Shown here: one piece after another, positions 26,101-36,045 of the stretch
Numbering within the stretch: position 1 is the first letter of the stretch
How the letters are laid out: each line of letters begins with the position of its first letter
Source: Burkholderiales bacterium Ga0074133
Lineage (GTDB): Bacteria; Pseudomonadota; Gammaproteobacteria; Burkholderiales; Burkholderiaceae_C
Direction: 5' to 3'
Assembly (NCBI GenBank): GCA_001464865.1
Contig: LNEG01000131.1
Span: 1 to 43,783, forward strand
Length of the DNA: 43,783 bases
Program-made: the position numbers and the translations under genes
Notes under the pieces: generated by a model
Told to the model about the DNA's origin: nothing
The model's input: the letters and a program-made list of their open reading frames with translations, nothing else
Databases searched by the model: none

Positions 26101-26343
26101 GGGCGTGCTACAATCTTTGGGTTTTGCTGGGTGCTGCGGCACGTGTCAACCGGCTTGTCCGGTCAAGGCGCAGTGATCTTGCAGTGGTGTTGCATTTTGC
26201 GGTTCACGGCATTGTCGCCGTCCTGATTGCAACCCTGGCAAAGCAATCGCAAACCAGCCCCGTCAAGGTGTTGTGCTCCCGGCTTTCGAGCCCTGGCACA
26301 AGTATTGGGGCTGGATTTTAGACCCAACCTTTGGAGTATTTTT
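26101..26343 (+). promoter_or_regulatory. rpsB-tsf leader region
   Basis: This 243-base gap separates the divergent amidase gene from rpsB. TACAAT at 26109-26114 is a plausible -10 box giving a leader of about 220 bases. A leader of this length is consistent with the S2 autoregulation known for rpsB in other Proteobacteria, but I could not fold it by eye. The rpsB ribosome site GGAG lies eight bases before ATG 26344. Confidence 0.4.
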
Positions 26344-27081
26344 ATGTCCGTTACCATGCGCGAAATGCTGGAAGCCGGTGTCCACTTCGGTCACCAGACC
26401 CGCTTCTGGAACCCCAAGATGGCCCCGTACATCTTCGGCCATCGCAACAAGATTCACATCATCAACCTGGAAAAGTCGCTGCCACTGTTCCAGGAAGCCC
26501 AAAAGTTCGCCAAGCAGCTCGCTGCCAACCGCGGCACGATCCTGATGGTCGGCACCAAGCGCCAGGCCCGCGAAATCCTGTCGACCGAAGCGCAGCGCGC
26601 TGGTGTGCCTTTTGTGGACCAGCGCTGGCTGGGCGGCATGCTGACCAACTTCAAGACGGTCAAGACCTCGATCAAGCGCCTCAAGGACATGAAGGCCCAG
26701 CAAGAAGCTGGCCTGGATAGCCTGAGCAAGAAGGAGCAACTGACGTTCTCCCGCGAAATCGAAAAGCTCGAAAAAGACATCGGCGCTGCTCTGCCCGACG
26801 CCATCTTCATCATCGACGTGGGCTTCCACAAGATCGCAGTGGCCGAAGCCAAGAAGCTGGGCATCCCGCTGATCGGCGTGGTGGATACCAACCACTCTCC
26901 CGAAGGCATCGACTACGTGATCCCCGGCAACGACGACTCGGCCAAGGCTGTGGAGCTGTATGCCCGTGGCATTGCCGATGCGATCATTGAAGGCCGCACC
27001 AACGCCGTGAACGACGTGGTGAAGGCTGTTGCAGTCGAAAGCACCGACGAATTCGTGGAAGTGCAAGACGCCGCTGCCTGA
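26344..27081 (+). CDS. rpsB: 30S ribosomal protein S2
   Basis: This 245-residue protein of the small subunit binds near the S1 site and is needed for S1 to attach. Family motifs run throughout: [49 protein letters not shown], the [13 protein letters not shown] block, PDAIFIIDV, and [22 protein letters not shown]. The start MSVTMREML has GGAG eight bases upstream. The gene opens a long plus-strand cluster; tsf follows after 106 bases with a terminator-like hairpin between them. Confidence 0.99.
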   Translation: MSVTMREMLEAGVHFGHQTRFWNPKMAPYIFGHRNKIHIINLEKSLPLFQEAQKFAKQLAANRGTILMVGTKRQAREILSTEAQRAGVPFVDQRWLGGMLTNFKTVKTSIKRLKDMKAQQEAGLDSLSKKEQLTFSREIEKLEKDIGAALPDAIFIIDVGFHKIAVAEAKKLGIPLIGVVDTNHSPEGIDYVIPGNDDSAKAVELYARGIADAIIEGRTNAVNDVVKAVAVESTDEFVEVQDAAA

Positions 27082-27113
27082 TAGCCCGGCTGCGCGATCC
27101 GTCGCGAACAAAA

Positions 27114-27143
27114 GCGGGGCCCCTGGTGAGCCCCCTTTTTTTT
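27114..27143 (+). terminator. Terminator-like hairpin between rpsB and tsf
   Basis: GGGGC and GCCCC flank a nine-base loop and are followed by a run of eight T. The stem is short, so it probably causes partial termination, giving more rpsB than tsf mRNA, as described for rpsB-tsf elsewhere. Confidence 0.6.
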
Positions 27144-27187
27144 AGCCCGACTCTGAACCCGCTGAACTGAATACTGAAGGAATAAAA

Positions 27188-28114
27188 ATGGCTGCAATTA
27201 CCGCAAGCATGGTTGCCGAACTGCGTGGCAAGACCGACGCTCCGATGATGGAATGCAAGAAGGCCCTGACGGAAGCCGACGGCGACATGGCCAAGGCCGA
27301 AGAGCTGCTGCGCGTCAAGCTCGGCACCAAGGCCGGCAAGGCTGCTTCGCGCATCACCGCCGAAGGCGTGGTTGCGAACTACATCGACGGCACCACGGGC
27401 GCCCTGGTCGAAGTCAACAGCGAAACCGACTTCGTCTCCAAGAACGACAGCTTCATCGCCATGGCCAACGCCGCAGCCAAGCTGGTGGCCCTGCACAACC
27501 CTGCCGATGTGGCAGCCCTGGGCGCACTGCCCTATGAGCAAGACAGCTTCGGCCCCACCCTGGAAGACGTGCGCAAGGGCCTGATCGGCAAGATCGGCGA
27601 GAACATGTCGTTCCGCCGCTTCAAGCGTTTCAGCGGCTCCAGCCTGGCTGCTTACCTGCACGGTTCGCGCATCGGTGTGGTCGTCGAGTTTGACGGTGAC
27701 GCAGCGGCTGCAAAGGACGTTGCCATGCACGTGGCCGCCATGAAGCCCGTGGCCCTGACCAGCGCCGACGTGCCTGCCGACCTGATCGCCAAGGAGCGCT
27801 CGGTGGCTGAAGGCAAGGCCGATGAAGCCAACAAGGAACTTGTGGCGGCTGGCAAGCCAGCGCAAAGCGCCGAAATTACCGCCAAGCGCATCGACGGCGC
27901 TGTGCAGAAGTACCTCAAGGAAGTCTCGCTGGCCGACCAGGTCTTCGTGAAGGCTGCCGACGGCAAGCAGACCGTGGCCCAGATGCTCAAGGCCGCCAAC
28001 ACCAACGTGAAGGGCTTCACCCTGTACGTGGTCGGCGAAGGCATCGAGAAGAAGGTCGACGACTTCGCAGCCGAAGTGGCTGCCCAGGTGGCCGCCGCCA
28101 AGGCCGCTGCCTGA
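27188..28114 (+). CDS. tsf: Elongation factor Ts
   Basis: A 308-residue guanine nucleotide exchange factor for EF-Tu. The N-terminal UBA-like domain begins [27 protein letters not shown]; the TDFV motif in [14 protein letters not shown] (about 80) contacts EF-Tu; the dimerisation and C-terminal parts show [10 protein letters not shown] and a final coiled region. The length is slightly above the E. coli 283. AAGGA lies a few bases before ATG 27188. It is flanked by rpsB and pyrH as in most Proteobacteria. Confidence 0.98.
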   Translation: MAAITASMVAELRGKTDAPMMECKKALTEADGDMAKAEELLRVKLGTKAGKAASRITAEGVVANYIDGTTGALVEVNSETDFVSKNDSFIAMANAAAKLVALHNPADVAALGALPYEQDSFGPTLEDVRKGLIGKIGENMSFRRFKRFSGSSLAAYLHGSRIGVVVEFDGDAAAAKDVAMHVAAMKPVALTSADVPADLIAKERSVAEGKADEANKELVAAGKPAQSAEITAKRIDGAVQKYLKEVSLADQVFVKAADGKQTVAQMLKAANTNVKGFTLYVVGEGIEKKVDDFAAEVAAQVAAAKAAA

Positions 28115-28161
28115 TTTTTGCTAGAACCCCCGACCCCCGACACGCTTTGGAGAAATCGCCC

Positions 28162-28884
28162 ATGACCACCGCCGCACCAGCTCACAAGCGCATCCTGCTC
28201 AAGCTGTCTGGTGAGGCGTTGATGGGCGACGATGCCTTCGGCATCAACCGCGCGACCATCGTGCGGATGGTGGAGGAAATCGCCGAAGTGACCCGCCTGG
28301 GTGTCCAGGTGGCTGTCGTGATCGGCGGGGGCAATATCTTTCGCGGTGTGGCCGGCGGTTCTGTCGGCATGGACCGCGCCACAGCCGACTACATGGGCAT
28401 GCTGGCCACCGTGATGAATGCGCTGGCCCTTGCCGATGCCATGGACAAGCAGGGCCTGGTGGCCCGCGTGATGTCGGCCATTGCCATTGAGCAAGTGGTC
28501 GAGCCCTACGTGCGCCCCAAGGCGCTGCAGTACCTCGAAGAAGGCAAGGTAGTCGTGTTTGCCGCCGGTACGGGCAACCCGTTCTTCACCACTGACACCG
28601 CTGCAGCGTTGCGTGGTGCCGAGATCGGTGCCGAACTGGTGCTCAAGGCCACCAAGGTGGACGGCGTCTATACTGCCGACCCGCAGAAAGACCCCACCGC
28701 CACGCGCTACACGAAGCTCAGCTTTGACGAGGCGATGTCGCGCAACCTGGGCATCATGGATGCCACCGCATTTGCCCTGTGCCGTGACCAGAAGCTGCCG
28801 GTGAAGGTGTTTTCGATCATCAAGCACGGCGCGCTCAAGCGCGTGGTGATGGGCGAGGACGAGGGAACGCTGGTCTACGCCTGA
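28162..28884 (+). CDS. pyrH: UMP kinase
   Basis: A 240-residue hexameric bacterial UMP kinase making UDP. It belongs to the amino acid kinase fold: [13 protein letters not shown] at the N-terminus binds phosphate, [14 protein letters not shown] is the glycine-rich loop, [16 protein letters not shown] and [25 protein letters not shown] bind nucleotides, and [13 protein letters not shown] follows. I chose ATG 28162 (GGAG nine bases upstream) over the in-frame TTG 28147. It sits between tsf and frr in the translation cluster. Confidence 0.98.
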   Translation: MTTAAPAHKRILLKLSGEALMGDDAFGINRATIVRMVEEIAEVTRLGVQVAVVIGGGNIFRGVAGGSVGMDRATADYMGMLATVMNALALADAMDKQGLVARVMSAIAIEQVVEPYVRPKALQYLEEGKVVVFAAGTGNPFFTTDTAAALRGAEIGAELVLKATKVDGVYTADPQKDPTATRYTKLSFDEAMSRNLGIMDATAFALCRDQKLPVKVFSIIKHGALKRVVMGEDEGTLVYA

Positions 28885-28944
28885 TGCCGACCATGCCATG
28901 AAGCTGCCTCGCCAGGGGCGGCGCTTCACCCACGAGGAGAGAAC

Positions 28945-29505
28945 ATGACGATTGCCGATATCAAGAAGACGACTGAAACGAAGATGGACCAGTCCATCGC
29001 TGCGTTCAAGAACAACCTGCAGAAGATCCGCACCGGCCGGGCCAATCCGTCGCTGCTGGATACCGTGCAGGTTGAATACTACGGTTCACTCGTGCCACTG
29101 AGCCAGGTTGCGAACGTCGCCCTGATCGACTCGCGCACGATTAGCGTTCAGCCCTGGGAAAAGGGCATGGGCGCCAAGATTGAAAAGGCCATCCGCGAAA
29201 GCGACCTGGGCCTGAATCCGGCCTCGATGGGCGACCTGATCCGCGTCCCCATGCCGCCCATGAGCGAAGAGCGCCGCAAGGAAATGACCAAACTGGCCCG
29301 CAACGAAGGCGAGAGCGCGAAGATCGCGATCCGCAACCTGCGCCGCGACGCCAACGAATCGGTCAAGAAGCTTGTCAAGGACAAGCTGGCGTCTGAAGAC
29401 GACCAGAAGCGCGCCGAAACCGAAGTGCAGAAGTTCACCGACAAGCACATTGCCGAGGTGGACGCGCTGGTGGCTGCCAAAGAGCAGGAAATCATGGCGG
29501 TCTGA
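28945..29505 (+). CDS. frr: Ribosome recycling factor
   Basis: A 186-residue factor that splits post-termination ribosomes with EF-G. Hallmarks are the [12 protein letters not shown] motif (about 31), [14 protein letters not shown] (about 44), [22 protein letters not shown] (about 72) and the long helical C-terminus with [14 protein letters not shown]. Length is that of the family. GAGGAG lies eight bases before ATG 28945. It follows pyrH by 60 bases. Confidence 0.98.
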   Translation: MTIADIKKTTETKMDQSIAAFKNNLQKIRTGRANPSLLDTVQVEYYGSLVPLSQVANVALIDSRTISVQPWEKGMGAKIEKAIRESDLGLNPASMGDLIRVPMPPMSEERRKEMTKLARNEGESAKIAIRNLRRDANESVKKLVKDKLASEDDQKRAETEVQKFTDKHIAEVDALVAAKEQEIMAV

Positions 29506-29535
29506 GCGTCCTGCTACGGATGCTGTTCGCCCCAC

Positions 29536-30264
29536 ATGTCTAGTTCCCCGGTGGTGCCACACCACATCGCCATCGTCATGGATGGCAACGGCCGCTGGGC
29601 CACGCGGCGCTTTTTGCCGCGCCTGGCGGGCCACAAGCAAGGGGTGGATTCGCTGCGCCGATGCGCGCGTGCCTGCGTGCAGCGCGGTGTGTCGGTTCTC
29701 ACTGTCTTTGCTTTCTCGTCCGAGAACTGGAACCGGCCGGCCGACGAGGTGTCCGGCCTGATGGAACTGCTGGCCATGGCGCTGGCACGCGAGGTGCCCC
29801 AGTTGCGCGCGGACGGCGTGCGCCTGCATTTCGTGGGCGCGCGCACCGGGCTGTCTGCCAAGGTCGTCGAGGGTCTGGCGCAGGCCGAGGCGGCGACTGC
29901 GCACAACACCCGTCTGGTGCTGAACGTCTGCTTCAACTACGGTGGCCGTTGGGACATCGCCCAGGCGGCGGCTGCGCTGGCAGCCCGGGGCGAGCCGATC
30001 ACCGAGGCCAGCCTTCATGCAGCAATGGGCATGGCCCATGTGCCCGACCCGGATCTCGTCATCCGCACCGGCGGCGAGATGCGCATCAGCAATTTCCTGC
30101 TGTGGCAGGCCGCATACTCCGAGCTGTATTTCAGTGACCGCCTCTGGCCCGACTTCGACGAAGCGGCGCTGGACGAAGCCATCGCTGCATTCTCCAGCCG
30201 CGAGCGTCGCTTCGGCAAAACTTCCGAACAGATACTGTCCGCGCCAGCTTCGGTGCCGGGCTGA
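29536..30264 (+). CDS. uppS: Undecaprenyl diphosphate synthase
   Basis: A 242-residue cis-prenyltransferase that builds the C55 lipid carrier for peptidoglycan and O-antigen. The signature HIAIVMDGNGRWA carries the catalytic Asp near residue 17; GHKQGVDSLR, FAFSSENWNRP and the C-terminal RTGGEMRISNFLLWQAAYSELYF motif (about 175-195) are all conserved. It starts at ATG 29536, 30 bases after frr, and precedes cdsA by 11 bases. No separate promoter is obvious. Confidence 0.97.
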   Translation: MSSSPVVPHHIAIVMDGNGRWATRRFLPRLAGHKQGVDSLRRCARACVQRGVSVLTVFAFSSENWNRPADEVSGLMELLAMALAREVPQLRADGVRLHFVGARTGLSAKVVEGLAQAEAATAHNTRLVLNVCFNYGGRWDIAQAAAALAARGEPITEASLHAAMGMAHVPDPDLVIRTGGEMRISNFLLWQAAYSELYFSDRLWPDFDEAALDEAIAAFSSRERRFGKTSEQILSAPASVPG

Positions 30265-30275
30265 AAGGCCCCGTC

Positions 30276-31133
30276 ATGCTTCAACAGCGCGTCATCACCG
30301 CCATCGTTCTGCTGGCCATACTCCTGCCTGCGCTTTTCTATGCATCGCCCGTCCCTTTCATGGCCGTTGTTCTGGTGCTCATGGCCGCTGGTGCCTGGGA
30401 GTGGGGGCGGCTGAGCGGTTTCGGCCAGGCTGGTGCCGTGGCCGTGGGTGCAGCCTGTGTTGCCCTGTGCTTGGTGTCCTGGTTCCTTGGCTGGACCGAC
30501 CGACCGCTGGGTGCGTTGTGGATTGTGGGCGGCGGGCTGTGGGTGCTGGCCACCGCGTGGTTGCTGCGCGCCGGTGTGCCGGGCTGGGCGCAGGTTCCGT
30601 CGGCGCTGAGGCTCGTTGCGGGGGTGCTGGCGCTCTGGCTGGCGTGGCTGGCAGCGGTGCAGGCGCGCAAGATCGGGATCAACTTCCTGCTGTCAGTGCT
30701 CGTGCTGGTCTGGGTCGCTGACATCTTTGCGTACTTCGCGGGCCGCGCCTTCGGCCTGCGCTTGACCAAGAACAAGCTGGCTCCGTCCATCAGCCCCGGC
30801 AAAAGCTGGGAAGGGGTGTGGGGCGGTCTGGCTGGCGTCATGGTGCTGGCATTTGCATGGGTGGCGGCCGACGCGCACTGGCAGGCCACCGTGGGCAGCT
30901 TCTACACGCGCCTGGCCCAGCAGGGATGGTGGCTGCTGGTGGTGGCGGCGCTGTTCATGGTCGCCATGAGTGTCTGTGGCGATCTGGTGGAGTCACTGAT
31001 CAAGCGCAGTGCGGGCGTCAAGGACAGCAGCGCGCTGCTGCCGGGCCACGGTGGTGTGCTCGACCGTGTGGACGCACTGCTGCCAACGCTGCCACTGGCC
31101 ATGATGCTGACTAGCCTGACAACGCCACTATGA
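30276..31133 (+). CDS. cdsA: Phosphatidate cytidylyltransferase
   Basis: A 285-residue inner-membrane enzyme making CDP-diacylglycerol from phosphatidate and CTP, the common precursor of all phospholipids. About eight hydrophobic segments are visible from residue 5. The C-terminal signature region is clear: WVADIFAYFAGRAFG, then LAPSISPGKSWEGVWGG (about 168-184), and SVCGDLVESLIKRSAGVKDSSALLPGHGGVLDRVDAL (about 230-265). The stop codon overlaps the dxr start in ATGA, implying translational coupling. Confidence 0.97.
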   Translation: MLQQRVITAIVLLAILLPALFYASPVPFMAVVLVLMAAGAWEWGRLSGFGQAGAVAVGAACVALCLVSWFLGWTDRPLGALWIVGGGLWVLATAWLLRAGVPGWAQVPSALRLVAGVLALWLAWLAAVQARKIGINFLLSVLVLVWVADIFAYFAGRAFGLRLTKNKLAPSISPGKSWEGVWGGLAGVMVLAFAWVAADAHWQATVGSFYTRLAQQGWWLLVVAALFMVAMSVCGDLVESLIKRSAGVKDSSALLPGHGGVLDRVDALLPTLPLAMMLTSLTTPL

Positions 31134-32311
31134 ACAAGACAAGACTGACCGTTCTGGGATCCACGGGGTCGATCGGCACGAGCACGCTGGACGTGGTTTC
31201 GCGCCACCCTGATCGATTCGAGGTGTTCGCTCTCAGCGCTGCCACCCAGGTGGACCTGATGCTGGCGCAATGCGCCCGGTTCCGTCCGCGCTACGCCGTG
31301 ATGGCCAGTGCACCCCACGCAGCCGCGTTGGCTGAGAAAATCAAGTCAAATCGGCTTGAAGTCCAGGTAATTCAATCCCCTGATGCTATTGAATTTATAG
31401 CATCTCATGATGAGGTGGATGCCGTCATGGCGGCCATCGTCGGCGCTGCAGGACTGGCGCCTTGCCTGGCCGCTGCGCGCGCTGGCAAGCGTCTGTTGCT
31501 GGCCAACAAGGAAGCCCTCGTCGTGGGCGGTGCGCTGTTCATGCAGACGGTGCGGGATGGCGGCGCGACCCTGCTGCCCATTGACAGCGAGCACTCGGCC
31601 ATCTTCCAGTGCCTGCCCGAGGATCCGTCGACCTGGGCCAGCCGGGTGGACAGCATCCTGCTGACAGCGTCTGGCGGGCCATTCCGGCAGCGCGACCCTG
31701 CCACCCTGTCGGCCATCACGCCCGAACAGGCCTGCGCGCACCCCAATTTTTCGATGGGTCGCAAGATTTCGGTGGACTCCGCCACCATGATGAACAAGGC
31801 GCTCGAAGTCATCGAGGCTCGCTGGCTGTTTGACCTGCATCCCGACCAGATCAAGGTCGTGATCCATCCACAGCAGATCATCCATTCGATGGTCCAGTTC
31901 AGGGACGCATCCATCCTGGCCCAGCTGGGTACGCCCGACATGCGCGTGCCGATCGCCTGTGGCCTGGCCTGGCCGGAGCGCATCGAGAGCGGCGCGACCC
32001 GGCTCGATTTTTCGAAGCTTGGCGCGCTGGCGTTCGAGGATGCCGACGCTGTGCGCTTTCCCGGTCTGCACCTTTCGTGGCAGGCCTTGAAAGCGGCGGA
32101 GGGGACGACGGCCGTCCTCAATGCGGCCAATGAAGTGGCAGTCGGCGCGTTTTTGGCGGGCAAGTTGCGGTTTGACCATATTCATGCCGTCAACCTTGCA
32201 ACTTTGGATGCCGTGTCACCCTCCAAACCCGATTCGCTCGAATCGCTGCTCGATCTGGACGCGCTGGCCCGCACTGCGGCCACCGGCGCTGCCGACCGTC
32301 TGGCAGCCTGA
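31130..32311 (+). CDS. dxr: 1-deoxy-D-xylulose 5-phosphate reductoisomerase
   Basis: A 393-residue enzyme of the MEP isoprenoid pathway (target of fosmidomycin). The NADPH-binding LGSTGSIGTSTLDVV is at the N-terminus; LANKEALVVGG, the metal and substrate motifs DSEHSAIFQCL, TASGGPFR and MGRKISVDSATMMNKALEVIEA are present; AANEVAVGAFL is near the C-terminus. The region around residues 68-93 (KIKSNRLEVQVIQSPDAIEF) is unusually AT-rich and coincides with a dispersed repeat, yet the frame and length stay normal. The start overlaps the cdsA stop by four bases. Confidence 0.97.
   Translation: MNKTRLTVLGSTGSIGTSTLDVVSRHPDRFEVFALSAATQVDLMLAQCARFRPRYAVMASAPHAAALAEKIKSNRLEVQVIQSPDAIEFIASHDEVDAVMAAIVGAAGLAPCLAAARAGKRLLLANKEALVVGGALFMQTVRDGGATLLPIDSEHSAIFQCLPEDPSTWASRVDSILLTASGGPFRQRDPATLSAITPEQACAHPNFSMGRKISVDSATMMNKALEVIEARWLFDLHPDQIKVVIHPQQIIHSMVQFRDASILAQLGTPDMRVPIACGLAWPERIESGATRLDFSKLGALAFEDADAVRFPGLHLSWQALKAAEGTTAVLNAANEVAVGAFLAGKLRFDHIHAVNLATLDAVSPSKPDSLESLLDLDALARTAATGAADRLAA
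31335..31412 (+). repeat. Dispersed AT-rich repeat, copy d, inside dxr
   Basis: Within dxr the segment TGCTATTGAATTTATAGCA forms a GCTAT/ATAGC palindrome, preceded by AATCAAGTCAAATCGGC. GC content falls sharply relative to the flanking gene. The core matches the intergenic copies at 19701 and 2191. Confidence 0.45.
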
Positions 32312-32337
32312 GCCCACCGATCGCGGGTACCTGTTCC

Positions 32338-33702
32338 ATGCTTCTTACCATCGTCGCTTTTGTCGTCGCCCTGGGGCTGCTGATCGCCGTGCATGAATAT
32401 GGCCACTACCGGGTGGCGGTGGCATGCGGCGTGAAGGTGCTGCGGTTTTCGGTCGGCTTCGGGCGGCCGCTGCTGCGTTGGCAACCCAAGGGCTCACCCA
32501 CCGAATTCGTGATCGGCGCGTTTCCACTGGGCGGTTATGTGCGCATGCTCGATGAGCGCGAGGCACCTGTGGAGCCACACGAGCGGCATCTGGCGTTCAA
32601 CACCCAACCGCTCAAATCCCGGGCAGCCATCGTGGCTGCTGGCCCGCTGGCCAACCTGTTGTTGGCGGTGCTTCTGTATTCGGTAGTCAACTGGAATGGC
32701 GTTCAGGAACCCAAGGCGGTGCTGGCCAGCCCCGTTGCAGGCTCCATTGCCCAGAGCGCTGGTTTGCGCGGCGGTGAGCTGGTCGAGCGCGCAGCACTTG
32801 GCTCGGATGAGCTCGAAGAAGTTCGTTCATTCGAAGACCTGCGCTGGCTGCTGACGCGCAGCGCCCTGGAGGGAGACCGTGCACGGCTCGAAGTGCGGCC
32901 ACAGGGCTCGTCTGCGGTGCGCGAACTGGTTCTGGACATGTCCACGATCGACAGCCGCGAGGCCGACGCGCAGCTGTTTCGCAAGATCGGCATCCTCGGG
33001 CCCTGGACGCGCCCCGTGCTCGGCGAAGTCATGCCGCAGGGTGCAGCTGCCCGTGCCGGTCTCCGCCAGGGCGATGTGGTGCTCAGGGTTGGCGCGACCG
33101 ACGTGGTGGACGGACAGCAGTTGCGCGAGCTGATCCGCCAGTCGGTCAAGGGGAGCGCGTCGGTCACTCAGCCCTGGCGCATCGAGCGCGGTGGCCAGAC
33201 CTTGATGGTGGATGTGACTCCCGAGGCACAGACGGACCAGGGTGCGACGGTGGGCCGCATCGGGGCTTACGTCGGTACCCCACCCGAATTCGTTACGGTG
33301 GACTACGGATTTTTCGAAGGCGCCTGGGCTGGCGTCGTGAAGACCTGGGATGTCTCCGTCCTCACGCTGCGCATGATGGGGCGCATGGTGATCGGAGAGG
33401 CATCGCTCAAGAACCTCAGCGGCCCGCTGACCATTGCCGACTATGCCGGCCGATCGGCCAGCCTCGGTATCAGTCAGTACCTGGTGTTCCTGGCCCTCAT
33501 CAGCGTGAGTCTGGGGGTGCTGAACCTGCTGCCGCTGCCCGTCTTGGACGGAGGGCACCTGATGTATTATCTTTGGGAAGGCGTGACCGGCAAGGGCGTG
33601 TCGGATGCATGGATGGAGCGCCTGCAACGTGGTGGCGTTGCCGTGCTGATCCTCATGATGTCCATTGCCCTGTTCAATGATGTCACCCGGCTTTTTGGCT
33701 AA
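32338..33702 (+). CDS. rseP: RseP site-2 protease
   Basis: A 454-residue inner-membrane zinc metalloprotease that cleaves the anti-sigma factor RseA and residual signal peptides. The first helix holds the HExxH site (HEYGH, about residues 18-22), followed by FSVGFGRPL and the membrane-reentrant GGYVRMLDE. Two PDZ-like domains lie in the periplasmic part (about 115-200 and 205-300). The second zinc ligand motif NLLPLPVLDGGHL (about 396-408) and a final helix follow. Position before bamA and skp is the usual order and ties it to envelope stress control. Confidence 0.96.
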   Translation: MLLTIVAFVVALGLLIAVHEYGHYRVAVACGVKVLRFSVGFGRPLLRWQPKGSPTEFVIGAFPLGGYVRMLDEREAPVEPHERHLAFNTQPLKSRAAIVAAGPLANLLLAVLLYSVVNWNGVQEPKAVLASPVAGSIAQSAGLRGGELVERAALGSDELEEVRSFEDLRWLLTRSALEGDRARLEVRPQGSSAVRELVLDMSTIDSREADAQLFRKIGILGPWTRPVLGEVMPQGAAARAGLRQGDVVLRVGATDVVDGQQLRELIRQSVKGSASVTQPWRIERGGQTLMVDVTPEAQTDQGATVGRIGAYVGTPPEFVTVDYGFFEGAWAGVVKTWDVSVLTLRMMGRMVIGEASLKNLSGPLTIADYAGRSASLGISQYLVFLALISVSLGVLNLLPLPVLDGGHLMYYLWEGVTGKGVSDAWMERLQRGGVAVLILMMSIALFNDVTRLFG

Positions 33703-33747
33703 CCCTTTTGCCGCGCTTGCAACCCAACGGCGGCTCCAGCTTCATTC

Positions 33748-36045
33748 ATGAAAAAACACATCAATCGCCTGGGCGTGCGTACTGCATCAGCCGTTGCAGC
33801 CATGGTTTTTGCCGCCAGCGCGGCCTGGGCTCTGGAGCCTTTCAAGGTTCAGGACATCCGCGTTGAAGGCCTGCAGCGCGTGGAGCCGGGCACGGTGTTC
33901 GCGTCGATGCCATTGCGTGTCGGCGACGATTACAACGATGAAAAGGGCGCTGCGGCCATTCGCGCACTGTTTGCCCTGGGGCTGTTCAAGGATGTGCGGC
34001 TGGAAGCCAGCGGCAATGTGCTGGTCGTGGTGGTGGAAGAGCGCCCGACCATCGCCGATGTGGATTTTGCCGGTGCGCGCGAGTTCGACAAGGATGCGCT
34101 CAAGAAAGCCATGCGTGATGTCGGCCTGACCGAGGGCCGGCCTTACGACAAGGCCATGACCGACCGGGCCGAGCAGGAACTGAAGCGGCAGTACATCAAC
34201 AAGAGCCTCTATGGCGTGGAGGTCGTGACCACCGTCACGCCTATCGAGCGCAACCGTGTGAACCTGACGTTCACCGTCGTCGAGGGCGAGCCCGCCCGCA
34301 TCAAGGAAGTGCGCATCACCGGTAACAAGGCCTTCAGCGAATCCACCCTCAAGGGCCTGTTCGACCAGGACACCGGTGGCTGGCTCAGCTGGTACACGAA
34401 GTCTGACCGGTATTCCCGTGCCAAGCTCAATGCCGACCTGGAAACCCTGCGTTCGTACTATCTGCAGCGTGGCTACCTTGAGTTCCGCGTGGAGTCCACG
34501 CAGGTGGCGATCTCCCCTGACAAGCAGGACATTTCCATCACGGTCAACGTGTCCGAGGGCGAGCGGTTTGTGGTCTCCGGGGTCAAGCTGGAAGGTAACT
34601 ACCTCGACCGGGAGGACGAGTTCAAGTCGCTGGTGACCATCCGTGCAGGCGAGCCCTACAACGCCGACCAGGTAGCCGAAACGACCAAGGCGTTTTCGGA
34701 GTATTTCGCCCGTTTCGGTTTTGCATTTGCGCGTGTCGAAGCCGTGCCTGATGTGGACCGTGAAACGAACCGCGTGGTACTTGTGCTGCAGGTCGAGCCA
34801 TCGCGCCGCGCGTACGTACGCCGCATCAACGTGAGTGGCAACAATCGCACGCGTGACGAAGTCATTCGTCGGGAGTTCCGTCAGTACGAGGCTTCCTGGT
34901 ACGACGGCGAGAAGATTCGGCTGTCGCGCGACCGTGTGGACCGCCTCGGCTACTTCACCGAAGTGAACGTGGAAACCCAGGAAGTGCCCGGCTCCCCCGA
35001 TCAGGTCGATCTGGTGGTGAATGTTGCCGAAAAACCCACGGGCTCGCTGCAGATGGGCGTGGGCTTTTCCAGCGCAGAAAAGGCATCGCTGTCGTTCGGC
35101 ATCAAGCAGGAAAACATCTTCGGCTCGGGCAACTACCTGGGCATTGATGTCAACACCAGCAAGTACCGACGTACGCTGGTGTTCAGCACCACCGACCCGT
35201 ACTTCACGGCCGATGGCGTCTCGCGGACCCTCGACGTGTACTACCGAACCGACAAGCCGTATGAGGATCAGGGCGGCAACTACCAGCTCGTGACGACGGG
35301 CACGTCGGTACGTTTCGGCGTGCCGTTCAGCGAGACGGACACCGTGTTCTTCGGGGGGGGCCTGGAGCAGACCCAGATCAAGGCGGGGACCAACATTCCC
35401 GCCACGTATCTCGCGTATGCCGACCAGTTCGGTGCGACCAGCACGTCCATTCCCCTGACCATCGGCTGGTCGCGTGATGACCGGGACAGCGCGCTGGCGC
35501 CCAATTCGGGCCGCTACCAGCGTCTGAACTCCGAATGGTCTGTAGCCGGTGACGCCCGCTATGTGCGGGCCAACTATCAGTACCAGCAATACATCCCGCT
35601 GAACAAGCGCTTTACCGTGGCTTTCAACGGCGAGGTGGGCATTGGCAAGGGCATGAATGGTCGTCCCTTCCCCGTGTTCAAGAACTTCTATTCAGGTGGC
35701 CTGGGTTCGGTGCGCGGCTTCGACCAGGGCACGCTCGGCCCGCGTGACGTGACCGGCGCTTCGCTGGGCGGTCCCAAGAAGGTCACGCTGAACGCCGAGC
35801 TGATCGCGCCCTTTCCGGGCGCTGGCAACGACCGGACCCTGCGGGTGTTCACTTTTGTCGACGTAGGCAACGTCTATGGCGAAAACGACAAGGTGAGCTT
35901 CAACGACATGCGTGCATCGGTGGGCCTGGGTCTGAGCTGGATTTCCCCGCTCGGCCCATTGCGTCTGGCATTTGCGCAACCGGTGCGCAAATTTGCTGGC
36001 GATAGAATCCAGAAACTGCAATTCCAGATCGGAACGTCTTTCTAA
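33748..36045 (+). CDS. bamA: Outer membrane protein assembly factor BamA
   Basis: This is the 765-residue core of the BAM complex, which inserts beta-barrel proteins into the outer membrane. The signal peptide is residues 1 to about 28, cleaved after AAWA. Five POTRA domains follow (starting PFKVQDIRVEGLQRVEPGTVF, then about 95, 175, 265 and 345). The 16-strand barrel starts about residue 425; LGSVRGFDQGTLGPRD contains the VRGF motif of the conserved loop 6, and the C-terminus ends in Phe (QFQIGTSF), the outer-membrane targeting signal. The stop codon overlaps the skp start in TAATG. Confidence 0.98.
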   Translation: MKKHINRLGVRTASAVAAMVFAASAAWALEPFKVQDIRVEGLQRVEPGTVFASMPLRVGDDYNDEKGAAAIRALFALGLFKDVRLEASGNVLVVVVEERPTIADVDFAGAREFDKDALKKAMRDVGLTEGRPYDKAMTDRAEQELKRQYINKSLYGVEVVTTVTPIERNRVNLTFTVVEGEPARIKEVRITGNKAFSESTLKGLFDQDTGGWLSWYTKSDRYSRAKLNADLETLRSYYLQRGYLEFRVESTQVAISPDKQDISITVNVSEGERFVVSGVKLEGNYLDREDEFKSLVTIRAGEPYNADQVAETTKAFSEYFARFGFAFARVEAVPDVDRETNRVVLVLQVEPSRRAYVRRINVSGNNRTRDEVIRREFRQYEASWYDGEKIRLSRDRVDRLGYFTEVNVETQEVPGSPDQVDLVVNVAEKPTGSLQMGVGFSSAEKASLSFGIKQENIFGSGNYLGIDVNTSKYRRTLVFSTTDPYFTADGVSRTLDVYYRTDKPYEDQGGNYQLVTTGTSVRFGVPFSETDTVFFGGGLEQTQIKAGTNIPATYLAYADQFGATSTSIPLTIGWSRDDRDSALAPNSGRYQRLNSEWSVAGDARYVRANYQYQQYIPLNKRFTVAFNGEVGIGKGMNGRPFPVFKNFYSGGLGSVRGFDQGTLGPRDVTGASLGGPKKVTLNAELIAPFPGAGNDRTLRVFTFVDVGNVYGENDKVSFNDMRASVGLGLSWISPLGPLRLAFAQPVRKFAGDRIQKLQFQIGTSF

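Noticed and set aside
33787..35589. 600-codon open frame on the minus strand opposite bamA
   Set aside because: bamA on the plus strand has signal peptide, POTRA domains and barrel; the antisense frame has no recognisable domain.
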